Assembly: GCA_944390015.1 (NCBI GenBank)
Contig: CALXOL010000004.1
Coordinates: 62,001-126,000, forward strand
From: an uncultured Spirochaetaceae bacterium
GTDB lineage: Bacteria > Spirochaetota > Spirochaetia > Sphaerochaetales > Sphaerochaetaceae
Direction: 5' to 3'
Length of the DNA: 64,000 bases
Shown here: positions 54,441 through 63,572 of the stretch, piece after piece
How positions within the stretch are numbered: position 1 is the stretch's first letter
Layout of the letters: every line of letters begins with the position of its first letter
Program-made: the position numbers and the translations under genes
Notes under the pieces: generated by a model
Databases searched by the model: none
The model's input: only the letters and a program-made list of their open reading frames with translations
What the model was told of the DNA's origin: nothing

Positions 54441-54832
54441 CTTTTACCTATGAGCTTCGGCTCATATTCTCCTTTCTTAAAATGGAAGAATAATCCAGAT
54501 ATTATGAATCCAATAATTACTCCGCCTATGCCAAAAAAGAAAAGGGTAACCTCTTTTTTTGTAAAGAAAGAGGCTATGAAGTAGAAAAGTGGGAACATCA
54601 GAAGAGGAAATCCCAGAGACATGAATACGGAGAAGATCGTCTTACCGCTTGGCAGGTCCAATATGACCTTCTCTCCGACTTCAAGGGGGATTTTATTATC
54701 ATCTTTGATTTCTATCCTGGTGTCTTTCCTCTGGCAGAATATACTTCCCTTGCACCCTTCACATGCTTCTCTGTCGCAGCCTACGTATATTTTCCCATCC
54801 TCTTTTTCCAGGACGGTAACCTCCTTTCTCAC
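54437..54832 (-). CDS. RseC/MucC-like (SoxR-reducing) membrane protein
   Basis: A 131-residue protein with an N-terminal Cys motif (CDREACEGCKGSIFC) and two hydrophobic helices, as in the RseC/MucC family. In other bacteria RseC works with the Rnf complex or in envelope stress. It overlaps both neighbours by four bases in the lpt operon. Confidence 0.82.
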   Translation of the reverse strand: MRKEVTVLEKEDGKIYVGCDREACEGCKGSIFCQRKDTRIEIKDDNKIPLEVGEKVILDLPSGKTIFSVFMSLGFPLLMFPLFYFIASFFTKKEVTLFFFGIGGVIIGFIISGLFFHFKKGEYEPKLIGKS

Positions 54833-55641
54833 CCTTTATCCTCCGGTTTCTCTATCTCTATGCGTTCATCGATCATTATGGCATTTACTGCTTTCATGCT
54901 CTCTTCATCAATGCTTACTAGTAGGCCCTCTATCCTTCCATCGAGCCATGCCTCTTTGCTCCTGAGCGGTATCGCACCCTTTATTTTCTTTATTTCATTC
55001 TCAGGATCGAAACCTGAGACACTCATCAGAGATCCAACACGTCCCGTATCTGTGATGTATGCAGTTCCATTTGCCGTAACTCGGGCATCCGCTGTCAGTA
55101 CCTTGGTGTGCGTGCCGACCACGGCAGCGGCCTTTCCATCCAGAAAGTACAGCATCGTGTTCTTCTCTGCTGTCGTTGATGCATGGAAATATACGATAAA
55201 AGTAGCATTCTCCTCTTCCGCCTTTTTCCTCAGGCTCTCTGCTGCAAGAAATGCATTCTGTGCGTTTAGGCGTGAGAAATCCGAATTCCCGATGAGATTC
55301 GCAATCAGGAATTTTCTATCTTTTATGGTTACTATCTTGTATCCTCTGCCTGGACAGTCAGGTGGCATGTTGTAAGGGCGTAGCATGTATCCTGCTTTCT
55401 TTATGTGTTCGACCATGTCGATCTTATAGAACAGCTTTTCCCCTCCGAATGAGAGGTCTATTCCCAGCTTACCAAGCTGCAGAGAGTGCATTTTCCCGAT
55501 GCCGTAGCCATTGGTCATGCCCTCAGCGTTTATCATGGTATAGTCCACCTGGTAGTGCTTTTTCAGATCCCCGAGTCCATTTTTCAAGGCCTGAATTCCA
55601 GCTCTTCCTACGATTTCTCCAAGAAAAAGTAAGTTTATCAT
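54829..55641 (-). CDS. YmdB-family (TIGR00282) phosphodiesterase-like protein, altered metal site
   Basis: A 270-residue protein matching YmdB in length, with FGG where YmdB has GNH. The remaining fold is clear: GTHTKVLTADARV, GTAYITDTGRVGS. Several metal ligands appear changed relative to B. subtilis YmdB (from memory): GDxVG to GEIVG, NGEN to NAEG, GNHTWD to GGEKLF, and the second His of GTHTH to Lys. YmdB cleaves cyclic nucleotides, and activity is doubtful here. The promoter TTGTCA-17-TACTTT ends six bases before the ATG. First gene of the lpt-rpoN operon. Confidence 0.8.
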   Translation of the reverse strand: MINLLFLGEIVGRAGIQALKNGLGDLKKHYQVDYTMINAEGMTNGYGIGKMHSLQLGKLGIDLSFGGEKLFYKIDMVEHIKKAGYMLRPYNMPPDCPGRGYKIVTIKDRKFLIANLIGNSDFSRLNAQNAFLAAESLRKKAEEENATFIVYFHASTTAEKNTMLYFLDGKAAAVVGTHTKVLTADARVTANGTAYITDTGRVGSLMSVSGFDPENEIKKIKGAIPLRSKEAWLDGRIEGLLVSIDEESMKAVNAIMIDERIEIEKPEDKG

Positions 55642-55647
55642 ATTGAT

Positions 55648-55676
55648 AAAGTATCCTTTCTTCCATCTAATGACAA
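55648..55676 (-). promoter_or_regulatory. promoter of the ymdB-lpt-rpoN operon
   Basis: On the minus strand TTGTCA (55671-55676), 17-base spacer, TACTTT (55648-55653), six bases to the ATG. No ribosome binding site, so the six-gene operon would start leaderless. Confidence 0.6.
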
Positions 55677-55753
55677 GGAGATTAAATCCTTTTGAGGGTG
55701 GAAACTTTACAAGGATAGCGGATTTGTTGTAAGCTATATGGGCATACGATAAT

Positions 55754-55836
55754 GCCCAAGTGGCGGAATGGTAGACGCGTTAGTTTCAGGTATTAATGGC
55801 TGCAAGGCTGTGCAAGTTCGAGTCTTGTCTTGGGCA
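55754..55836 (+). tRNA. tRNA-Leu (CAG)
   Basis: Plus-strand class II tRNA, 83 bases. Acceptor GCCCAAG/CTTGGGC, D arm GCGG...CGC type, anticodon loop TTCAGGT (CAG), a long variable arm (TGGCTGCAAGGCTGT region), T arm GCAAG/CTTGT with TTCGAGT loop. Discriminator A; CCA not encoded. Confidence 0.93.
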
Positions 55837-55837
55837 A

Positions 55838-55867
55838 AAAGCAATAGTTGATGCTATTGCTTTTTTT
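55838..55867 (+). terminator. terminator after tRNA-Leu, likely bidirectional
   Basis: Ten-base-pair stem AAAGCAATAG (55838-55847) with CTATTGCTTT (55854-55863), then T residues on both strands. It also lies directly beyond the endonuclease gene on the minus strand. Confidence 0.82.
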
Positions 55868-55868
55868 C

Positions 55869-56867
55869 TTATAGTAGCCCAATACTGCGAGCGATCTCTT
55901 TAGTTCCCGTATATTCAAAGACCAGTTCCTTCACTTCATTGAACAGTGAGAATATGGTCTCTATGATTCTGTTTTCCTTGCTCGAGACATATTCAATCTG
56001 ATCTGCATCTGTTAGGCTTGCATCGTCAGGAATGGTTGTTTTAAAGGACCATGCGGAGAGATCAAGCTCACTTTCTATTATCTCTTCCTGATCATCTGGA
56101 AGAGACGGATAAAAATCCAGACCTGTCAGCTTTTCAACCTCATCGACCGTAGTTGCAAAACTTTCCAGGCTCTTGGATGAGCCCTCGTTTGGAAGGATGA
56201 ATCCTATTGCTTTTATCCCAGGTTCCTCATAGTCGAGAATTACCTTGTAGTATTGCTTTGGGACTGCGACCTTGTTATCTCCGATTGTTTCATATGGGCC
56301 ATCCGTAAGAACTGGTCCTGTTACTACGTATACACTATTGTTCTCATATGCCATTACTCGAACGGCGGCTTCTAAATCTGCCCATATGCCTCTGTTGAAT
56401 GATGGATCCTGAGGGCTCATGTTTGATAGGTAAAATGTATCGCTCATCGCCTCTTCTGACCACCTGAAGTCCGCAGCAGGTGCCATATGCCCTCTGTCAT
56501 ATCCAGAGCGCCTGTAATCGTCCAATTCCGCTGATCCCGTGAGCACCATCGGATCTGCTCTGAAATCATCATCCCTTTCCGTATTTGTATTCAGAACCTC
56601 AGCCCTTGTCAGCTCATAAGCGACATAGCTCGGTTGCTCCGCATCCTCGTTATATGAGAGCGTATAGCCCGTATGCCTTATTATCTGCTCTCCTTCAACA
56701 GGTGCGGGAAGCTCAAGATTCTCAATCCCCGTTTCAGCACTGATGCCATTATCGCTCTCCCCTGCTGTCACGAAGCACAGTACGAGGAACAATATGAGTA
56801 TTATCACAATCAGAAGGAGGATCTTCCTAAGTATCCGTTTCTTCTTTCCACTCTTCTTTCTTGCCAT
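55869..56867 (-). CDS. membrane-anchored DNA/RNA non-specific endonuclease (NUC1 type)
   Basis: A 332-residue protein with a basic N-terminus and one membrane helix (residues about 14-34), so the domain is likely outside the cytoplasm. The beta-beta-alpha-Me nuclease motif DRGHMAPAAD (catalytic His) and the metal-ligand Asn in FNRGIWADLE are both present. It may degrade extracellular nucleic acid for nutrition or defence. Overlaps the upstream CPBP gene by 41 bases. Confidence 0.88.
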   Translation of the reverse strand: MARKKSGKKKRILRKILLLIVIILILFLVLCFVTAGESDNGISAETGIENLELPAPVEGEQIIRHTGYTLSYNEDAEQPSYVAYELTRAEVLNTNTERDDDFRADPMVLTGSAELDDYRRSGYDRGHMAPAADFRWSEEAMSDTFYLSNMSPQDPSFNRGIWADLEAAVRVMAYENNSVYVVTGPVLTDGPYETIGDNKVAVPKQYYKVILDYEEPGIKAIGFILPNEGSSKSLESFATTVDEVEKLTGLDFYPSLPDDQEEIIESELDLSAWSFKTTIPDDASLTDADQIEYVSSKENRIIETIFSLFNEVKELVFEYTGTKEIARSIGLL

Positions 56868-57684
56868 ATCCTGCTCTCCTTTTCTGCCTTTTTTTGTATA
56901 TTAGTATGATTGCTATTGTAATTAGCATAGCCCATGCTAATGAAATAATTGAATTTAAGCTTTCAAAGTTACCGCAAAAGAAGAAAAAAGGCTCAGATGG
57001 AATAGTTGCGGCATCTTTTCTGCTTATTATAACGGCGATGAATAGATTGTTTGCCGTATGATATGCAATCGGAGCGGTATAACCTTTCTCCATGAGTGAT
57101 ATCAGGCATAAGAACAGTGCTGATATGAAGTAATACATGAAAGAGATTGCCTGGCTGTTGAAAAGCTGCGCTTCGCTGTTAGGAAGATGAAGAAGGGCAA
57201 AAAACAAAGATGAGATCACGCTTATAGCTGCTTTCTCCCAAATACGACTGGAGAAACCGTTACTCATCATCTTTTGCGGTATGATTCTGAATATCAGTTC
57301 TTCAGAATAGCATTGCATCGGTATAAAGAGTACGCTTATGAGTGTTGAGAGCAATATGCGATGAAAAGATACATCATTCCTTTCTATCCCCATTTCTCTT
57401 ATGCTGAATATAAGGGAGACGAATATAAGGGTCAGAAAAATGCAGACAAAGAGTTTCTTATCTATCTTTCCTGTAATCTTTTCTAGTCCATAGCCTCTCG
57501 TCTTTTTCATGATGATCTGAATAATCAGCAGTGATATTGGGTATCCTGCCATCAGCCTGAGGTATAGGAGGTTCCCTTTTGCTGAAGGGAATATAATCAT
57601 GAGGATCACTGGTACTGCCAGGAGTATCGTTGTAAAAGAAAGGATGAATAGTATCAGGTAGTAAAGCCTTTCCTCTTTCTGCAT
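56827..57684 (-). CDS. CPBP-family intramembrane metalloprotease
   Basis: A 285-residue membrane protein with about eight hydrophobic segments. The three CPBP (ABI) motifs are present: EELIFR (motif 1), FALLHLP (motif 2) and AYHTANN (motif 3). The -10-like TACGCT ends five bases before the ATG, without a ribosome binding site. Cotranscribed with the endonuclease. Substrate unknown. Confidence 0.85.
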   Translation of the reverse strand: MQKEERLYYLILFILSFTTILLAVPVILMIIFPSAKGNLLYLRLMAGYPISLLIIQIIMKKTRGYGLEKITGKIDKKLFVCIFLTLIFVSLIFSIREMGIERNDVSFHRILLSTLISVLFIPMQCYSEELIFRIIPQKMMSNGFSSRIWEKAAISVISSLFFALLHLPNSEAQLFNSQAISFMYYFISALFLCLISLMEKGYTAPIAYHTANNLFIAVIISRKDAATIPSEPFFFFCGNFESLNSIISLAWAMLITIAIILIYKKRQKRRAGYGKKEEWKEETDT

Positions 57685-57771
57685 AGCTCAGCGTAACATG
57701 ATAGCGTTTTTTTGTCATTATTTTGAAATCTTATGCGAAGAAAAGGGAAAATTGTGCTATATGATATTGTC

Positions 57772-60282
57772 ATGACCAGCTTTTATGAGAGACTTTTTGA
57801 GTTGTTGGATGAGGGCAAGAAGCTAGTCCTTCCCACAGAGCAGGCCGCAAGGTCTGTTCTTGTTTCCTACGTTAGAGCAAGGGACAAGGCCATAGAGGCA
57901 TCGTCCGTAATCGCATTTGACAAATTCAAAGATGTCATGTTCCCTCGTGAGCATGGGAGAAAGCCAGTTGACTGCCTTATTCGGATTCTTTTTTCAAAGA
58001 GTTTCGTGGATTCGTACTCAAGATATCTGACCTATTTAATCCCAACTGATAAATATCCTGAAATCAATGAGAGAATGGTCTATTACATAGCGTCGGCACT
58101 TCCCTCTCTCGAGGATGGAGGAATCAACAGTGAGATCCATCATGATGTTGAGATGCTGAAAGCAAAGTATCATGAGTTTCTTGAAAAGAGTGGCTATTAT
58201 GAGCCTTCATTCATCTCGGGGTTGACCAATAGACTTTCCGAGCCATATGTTCTCGTTCTCTCCTCTTCCTCTTCATCCATCTCGTCTTTTTATTCAAGGC
58301 TTAAAGACAGGAGCAATATGATTCTGTTTAATGTGCCGGAGCAAGAGCTCGGTACGTTGGTTACATACGATAATGAGAAACAGGAGCTTAGAAACACATT
58401 CCTTCAGATAAAGGAACTAATAAAAGACGGTGTCAGCCTTGATAGCATCGCAATCAGCAGCTCAGGTTATGACAGGCTCAAGCCTTATCTTGAGAGGGAG
58501 GCTTATCTATTGGATGTACCTCTCATGTTCATGCGTGGACAGAGTGCGCTTGGGTATCCAGGAGGGAGGATTCTTACGCTTTTAAAGGAGATATATGATT
58601 CCTCCTATGATATCGAAAGTTTGAAAAAACTGCTTCTTAACCCTTCCTTGCCCTTAAGAGATGTCGAGGGCTGCCGGCGTTTCATCCTTAATTCGATTGA
58701 GATGGGAATCAGGCGTAAAGGTAATCTCGATAGGTATCCTCTTGCCGATGTCAATTCGATATATCATGATCTATCCCATTATATCGATAACATTAATGAG
58801 ACGGATAACCCTGATTATCTCATCAATCAGGTGAAGAGCCTTTTTGAAAAACTGCTTGTACCTGAGCAGTTTGAAGGGGACGATGAGGATGAGAGGGTTC
58901 TCTCATATCTTATGGACAGCCTTATCGGTTTTTCATCAAAGATCAGAGAATTCAGAGCCTTGGGCCTTCTTGATAAAAGTGGTCCCATATTCTCACTTTT
59001 CTTAAAATATGAAGAGAAGACCATCTATGTTCCCAAAGAGAGAACTGAGGGGGTAAGAGTCTATCCTCTTTCGGAAGCCGTCGGAATTTACATTCCTTAT
59101 CATTTTGTAATCACGCTTAATGAGGATGAGGGAAGAAAAGTGGATAAGACAAACAGTTATCTCTCTGATTATGAGCTCTCATCTGAGCGCGGTGAGATTG
59201 ATGTGACTAGAGCCATGCTTCTCAGTTATCAGGCCCTTTCCGATAAGGTGTTCTTTTCTGCATCTTTCTCAACATATAACGGATATAGCCTTCCTTTGAC
59301 GGAGTTCCGCCAAAAGGAGACGGCCGTATTATTAATGGATTCTATAAATGACGAACATCTGATATTGAAAAATCATGATTTTGATTATGATCTTTATCCA
59401 GTACAGAAGCTTAGCTTTGAGAGCGGATGTAATAAGGCACTAAAAATCAGAAGAAACGATGAGGATTTAGCTGGAAATCTTCATATCAAATGGCCTGATT
59501 ATGATAAAAATACATGGCGCTTCTCATCTTCCCAAATAGATAAATATATCAGATGCCCGTTCCTTTATGCTCTTGATAACATATTTCAGCTTTCCAGAGA
59601 GAGGGAGTATGAAATCAACACCTATCCTGCAATGGAGATTGGCTCAAGACTCCATAAGGTAATTGAATTATATTTCAAGAATGGAGGCGGAGATGTTAAG
59701 AAGAAGGTTGAGGAGTTCCTTAATCTTGTTCTAGATCTGTGGCAGAGAAGGCTTACACTGGATAGGAATCTGGAAGAGGAGAGACTCGGAAGAGATGTCA
59801 TAGCGCTCTCTGATCAGATGAGGGAATACGTGTATCTTAGATACAGGGATGGTCTTGTCTCCTTAATATCGCTGTTAAACGAAAGAGGCGAAAAATACAG
59901 CCTAGAGGAGAATATCAAGGGGAAAATCGGAGAGCTAAATTTTACCGCTTTTCTCGACTGTGTCCTCATCAGGACTGATGATGTCGATATATTCGATTTC
60001 AAGACAACAAGAGCTCCTGCGACAAGCATGCAGTTTGACGTGTACCGCATTCTTTATGAAAGTATAACAGGAAAGAAGGTCTCCTCTGCATGTTATGCGA
60101 TTATCAGGGAAGGAAAGATAAAACGTCCCGTCATCTTTAGAGAGAAAGAGGATGTACTTGAAATCGTTAATGCCTGTGCGGATGCGATTGAAGAGGGGGA
60201 TTTCCATGGCTCTAATAACGCAAAAAGCTGTCAGGACTGCAATGCTAAGGGAATATGCAGAAGGAGGTTCTTCGTACGATGA
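57772..60282 (+). CDS. addB: AddB-like helicase/nuclease with Fe-S cluster
   Basis: An 836-residue AddB-type protein. The C-terminal PD-(D/E)XK domain is visible: SSSQIDKYIRCPFLY, catalytic IFDFKTT and QFDVYRILYE. The four Fe-S Cys are RCPF plus CQDCNAKGIC (CX2CX5C), as in AddB. The N-terminal helicase part is degenerate. Start 57772 is chosen because TATGAT (57760-57765) ends six bases before; ATG 57733 is an alternative. Stop overlaps addA. Confidence 0.88.
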   Translation: MTSFYERLFELLDEGKKLVLPTEQAARSVLVSYVRARDKAIEASSVIAFDKFKDVMFPREHGRKPVDCLIRILFSKSFVDSYSRYLTYLIPTDKYPEINERMVYYIASALPSLEDGGINSEIHHDVEMLKAKYHEFLEKSGYYEPSFISGLTNRLSEPYVLVLSSSSSSISSFYSRLKDRSNMILFNVPEQELGTLVTYDNEKQELRNTFLQIKELIKDGVSLDSIAISSSGYDRLKPYLEREAYLLDVPLMFMRGQSALGYPGGRILTLLKEIYDSSYDIESLKKLLLNPSLPLRDVEGCRRFILNSIEMGIRRKGNLDRYPLADVNSIYHDLSHYIDNINETDNPDYLINQVKSLFEKLLVPEQFEGDDEDERVLSYLMDSLIGFSSKIREFRALGLLDKSGPIFSLFLKYEEKTIYVPKERTEGVRVYPLSEAVGIYIPYHFVITLNEDEGRKVDKTNSYLSDYELSSERGEIDVTRAMLLSYQALSDKVFFSASFSTYNGYSLPLTEFRQKETAVLLMDSINDEHLILKNHDFDYDLYPVQKLSFESGCNKALKIRRNDEDLAGNLHIKWPDYDKNTWRFSSSQIDKYIRCPFLYALDNIFQLSREREYEINTYPAMEIGSRLHKVIELYFKNGGGDVKKKVEEFLNLVLDLWQRRLTLDRNLEEERLGRDVIALSDQMREYVYLRYRDGLVSLISLLNERGEKYSLEENIKGKIGELNFTAFLDCVLIRTDDVDIFDFKTTRAPATSMQFDVYRILYESITGKKVSSACYAIIREGKIKRPVIFREKEDVLEIVNACADAIEEGDFHGSNNAKSCQDCNAKGICRRRFFVR

Positions 60283-63200
60283 ATGGATTTGAGGAATTTC
60301 TGGCCACGGCAGGCCGTAAACTTTCAAAAGAACAGCTTCAGGTAGTCTATAGTGATGTAGCAACAGTAGTATCTGCAGGAGCGGGAAGTGGTAAGACGAC
60401 CGTACTGTCTTATAGATTTTTGCGCCTTGTGATGGAGAAAAAGGCAAAAGTCGATGAAATCCTGACGCTTACTTTCACCAAAAAAGCGGCAGCTGAGATG
60501 TATGAGAGGATTTTTTCCCTACTTAGTATAGCTGCAGAGAGTGCACCCGATGTCAGAGAGGAGATTCAAGGGCTGGCAAACGCATATATTTCCACCCTCG
60601 ATTCTTTTTCAAATGAGATAGCACGCACGGATAGCGCCCGTTACGGGATATCAAGGGATTTTGAGGTGCTCAGTGAGGATGATGAGGATAAGCTTGTTGA
60701 ATCGATAGTCCTCTCTCTTTATGAGAATCACAAGGATAAGATGCTCCCTCTTTCTAAGCTATATAACCCGGATACGGTCTCTTCGGACCTGTTTCTTCCT
60801 CTTAGCAGGGAAATTAATATTCTTACTGATTTTGATGCTGAATCAATGAGAAATATTTACTTATCATTCCTATCTAGGATTGAAAAAAAGTTTATAGAGT
60901 ATGCAAACTCGGTTTTGAATGAAATTGAGGCGCTTAAGAGCCCTGATATGGACGATTCTTTTCTTTTCTCAAGTGGTGAGCAGTCCATCTCTTATATACG
61001 CACACTTTTATCATCTGGAGAATCTTGCAACCTGCCACAGTTTAATCTTACTCAGCTGAGAGCAAAGAAATTCGCTTTGATTAGGGATGTGATAAAAGAG
61101 AAGTGGAGGCCGGCCATTCCTCTTTTAAACTCTCTAAGATGCAACAAGGATTCTGATTTCTCATATATGGAGGTGTTTTCTCTCTTTGTCTCGTCATTAA
61201 ATAGGGAAAAAAGATTAAGAGGAAGGCTTACTTTCAGTGACATATCTGCCGTTGCTCTTACCATACTTAAGGAAAATCCAACAGTACGCTCATACTATAA
61301 GAGGAAGTTCAAGTACATAATGATTGATGAGTTTCAGGACAACTCTTCAGAGCAGAAGGATCTTCTTTATATCCTGAGCGAGAAATGTGATGTGAATGGG
61401 CTAGGGGTACCAGATAAAAGAGATCTTAATAACACTAAGCTTTTCTTCGTTGGAGATGATAAACAGAGTATTTATGCCTTCAGAAAGGCGGATGTCTCCG
61501 TTTTCAACAGCCTTAAGAATGAGATTGTATCCATAGGCGGAAAATATTTGAGCATGAGGACGAATTACCGTTCTGAGCCACGTTTGATTGAGCATTTTAA
61601 TACGATATTCCCCTCTATAATGTCAAAGGAAGGGCTTGGTGAGTATGCATCTGCTGTTGAGGACTTTTTCAGCTCGGAGGCAGGACGTGATCTCTTTCTA
61701 TATGAAGCTACATTTGATAGCATCCTCGCGGGAAACGGAAATATCAACGTGCATCCGCAGGTGATATATGCAAAGAGCGAGAATATGGTGGATCCTGATG
61801 CGGAAGATGAGGATGATGCGGAGCAGGATCTGCTTAAGGATGCTGAAAATGAAGCGGAGTACATAGCTTCCCTAATCGATCAGATTGTAAGCGATGAGTC
61901 TTTCTCCGTACCTACATCTTCCGGCAGCAGGAAAGCTACATATGACGATATCGCTGTATTGTACAGAACTGGAAAGAGCCAGATGCCGTTGGAGAAGGTC
62001 TTTAGGCGTGAAGGCCTCCCTTATACTGTGATATCCAGTAATTCCATAACTCTCGAGGCCCTTGCTTTTGATGTGGAGGCATACATATCTCTGCTTCTTT
62101 ATCCTATGGACAAGCGGAGTTATATTGCGGTTCTCCGCTCGCCATTCGTACGTTTAAGCGATCATGCTTTGCTGTCGATCTCTTCAAGCTTTTCTGATTA
62201 TGAGCTTCTAGGGGAGCCCTTTACCCATATTTCGCAGTCATTCTCTGCCTTAGATGAGATGAAGATGCGTCAGGCAAGAGAGTTCTATCTTGATTTGAAA
62301 AAAAACATAGGGCGGCTGAGTGCGGAGAAAATCCTGGACAGGCTTTACTACGAGGGGGGATATAGCAGTTACATAGAATCGAAAATGAGCCTTTCCTCCT
62401 ATAAGGAACATTATGAGTATTTATGGGAGATAGCGGCGGGAAAAGAGAATGTTTTTGATTTCCTTTCATATCTGAAGAACCGTATGGATAGTCCATCAAA
62501 ACTCGATGTCGAACTGCTAAGAATCAACATGGGTGGAGTAAAACTCATGAACATCCATAAATCGAAGGGCCTAGAGTTCCCGATAGTCATCCTTGCTGGA
62601 ACTAATTCCAGACCACACTCTCCAAATCTATCAATGTTGCTTCATAGCTCAATGCCTGATTTCATTGCTTTAGATACCAGCATGGAGCGTGGAATTAAAA
62701 AACTATTCAATGAATTTACTTCTCATAGGGAAAGAGCCGAGGCAAAGAGGCTTTTATACGTCGCACTTACCAGAGCTGAGACTCATCTTGTCGTGGTGGC
62801 ATCAGGCGATAAGATAAGAAATGGAACGCTTGCCTCCTTGTACGATGAAGCCGTATCAGATGATAGCAGTATCAAACGCGTATATTTCAAGACATTAAGC
62901 GAAGCTGAGATCGAAAGTAAATGGGAACATCCGAATTCCTTTGATGCATTCTATGAAAAAGAAACCATAGTTAGGGGTGATTACAAAGAAATTAAAGCGG
63001 GTGTAAAGAGTCTAAGTCATGAAAATGACGAGAATTATCTGATATCTGAAAAAGGGCAGCCTCTCTGTCATTTTGCTGGCGCAGTTGAAGATATTTTAGA
63101 GAAGAAGAAGCTTTATTCAGATTTTGGAACTCTTCTACATACTGATCTTGATGCGTTCTTTAAGAAAGTTAGCACTCCTGACTATATAAATTCTTCCCTA

Positions 63201-63572
63201 AGTGCTAAAGAACTTGATGCTCTTAATAAAGAGAGAAAGAGAATTATAGGTGAATTTATATCTTCAAGTTTCTATAAGAAAAATATAGAGGGAAAAAAAT
63301 CTTCTTCTGAAGTGAGGTTCTATATGCCTTATGATGATATGATTGCAGAAGGATCAATTGATCTCGTAGTCTTTGCGGATGACTATAATTTGGTTATAGA
63401 CTATAAGAGTGATAGAGAGATGGTTCCTGACTATCATAAGGGGCAGATAGTCTCCTATCTGAAAGCCGCGGAGAGCCTTTATGAAAAAAAATGCTACGGA
63501 GTGCTGCTTTATCTCCGTAGCATGGAAACTGGTCCGTTCTGGGACAGCTCAGGTAATATTATAGAGCTTTGA
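60279..63572 (+). CDS. addA: AddA-like ATP-dependent helicase/nuclease
   Basis: A 1097-residue SF1 helicase-nuclease. Walker A SAGAGSGKTT (residues 32-41), motif II IDEFQDNS, GDDKQSIYAFRKADV, NYRSEPRLIE, NIHKSKGLEFP, ALTRAETHL, and a C-terminal nuclease with LLHTDLDAFF, GSIDLV and VIDYKSDRE. With AddB it processes double-strand ends for RecA. Start overlaps the addB stop (ATGA). Confidence 0.94.
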   Translation: MNGFEEFLATAGRKLSKEQLQVVYSDVATVVSAGAGSGKTTVLSYRFLRLVMEKKAKVDEILTLTFTKKAAAEMYERIFSLLSIAAESAPDVREEIQGLANAYISTLDSFSNEIARTDSARYGISRDFEVLSEDDEDKLVESIVLSLYENHKDKMLPLSKLYNPDTVSSDLFLPLSREINILTDFDAESMRNIYLSFLSRIEKKFIEYANSVLNEIEALKSPDMDDSFLFSSGEQSISYIRTLLSSGESCNLPQFNLTQLRAKKFALIRDVIKEKWRPAIPLLNSLRCNKDSDFSYMEVFSLFVSSLNREKRLRGRLTFSDISAVALTILKENPTVRSYYKRKFKYIMIDEFQDNSSEQKDLLYILSEKCDVNGLGVPDKRDLNNTKLFFVGDDKQSIYAFRKADVSVFNSLKNEIVSIGGKYLSMRTNYRSEPRLIEHFNTIFPSIMSKEGLGEYASAVEDFFSSEAGRDLFLYEATFDSILAGNGNINVHPQVIYAKSENMVDPDAEDEDDAEQDLLKDAENEAEYIASLIDQIVSDESFSVPTSSGSRKATYDDIAVLYRTGKSQMPLEKVFRREGLPYTVISSNSITLEALAFDVEAYISLLLYPMDKRSYIAVLRSPFVRLSDHALLSISSSFSDYELLGEPFTHISQSFSALDEMKMRQAREFYLDLKKNIGRLSAEKILDRLYYEGGYSSYIESKMSLSSYKEHYEYLWEIAAGKENVFDFLSYLKNRMDSPSKLDVELLRINMGGVKLMNIHKSKGLEFPIVILAGTNSRPHSPNLSMLLHSSMPDFIALDTSMERGIKKLFNEFTSHRERAEAKRLLYVALTRAETHLVVVASGDKIRNGTLASLYDEAVSDDSSIKRVYFKTLSEAEIESKWEHPNSFDAFYEKETIVRGDYKEIKAGVKSLSHENDENYLISEKGQPLCHFAGAVEDILEKKKLYSDFGTLLHTDLDAFFKKVSTPDYINSSLSAKELDALNKERKRIIGEFISSSFYKKNIEGKKSSSEVRFYMPYDDMIAEGSIDLVVFADDYNLVIDYKSDREMVPDYHKGQIVSYLKAAESLYEKKCYGVLLYLRSMETGPFWDSSGNIIEL

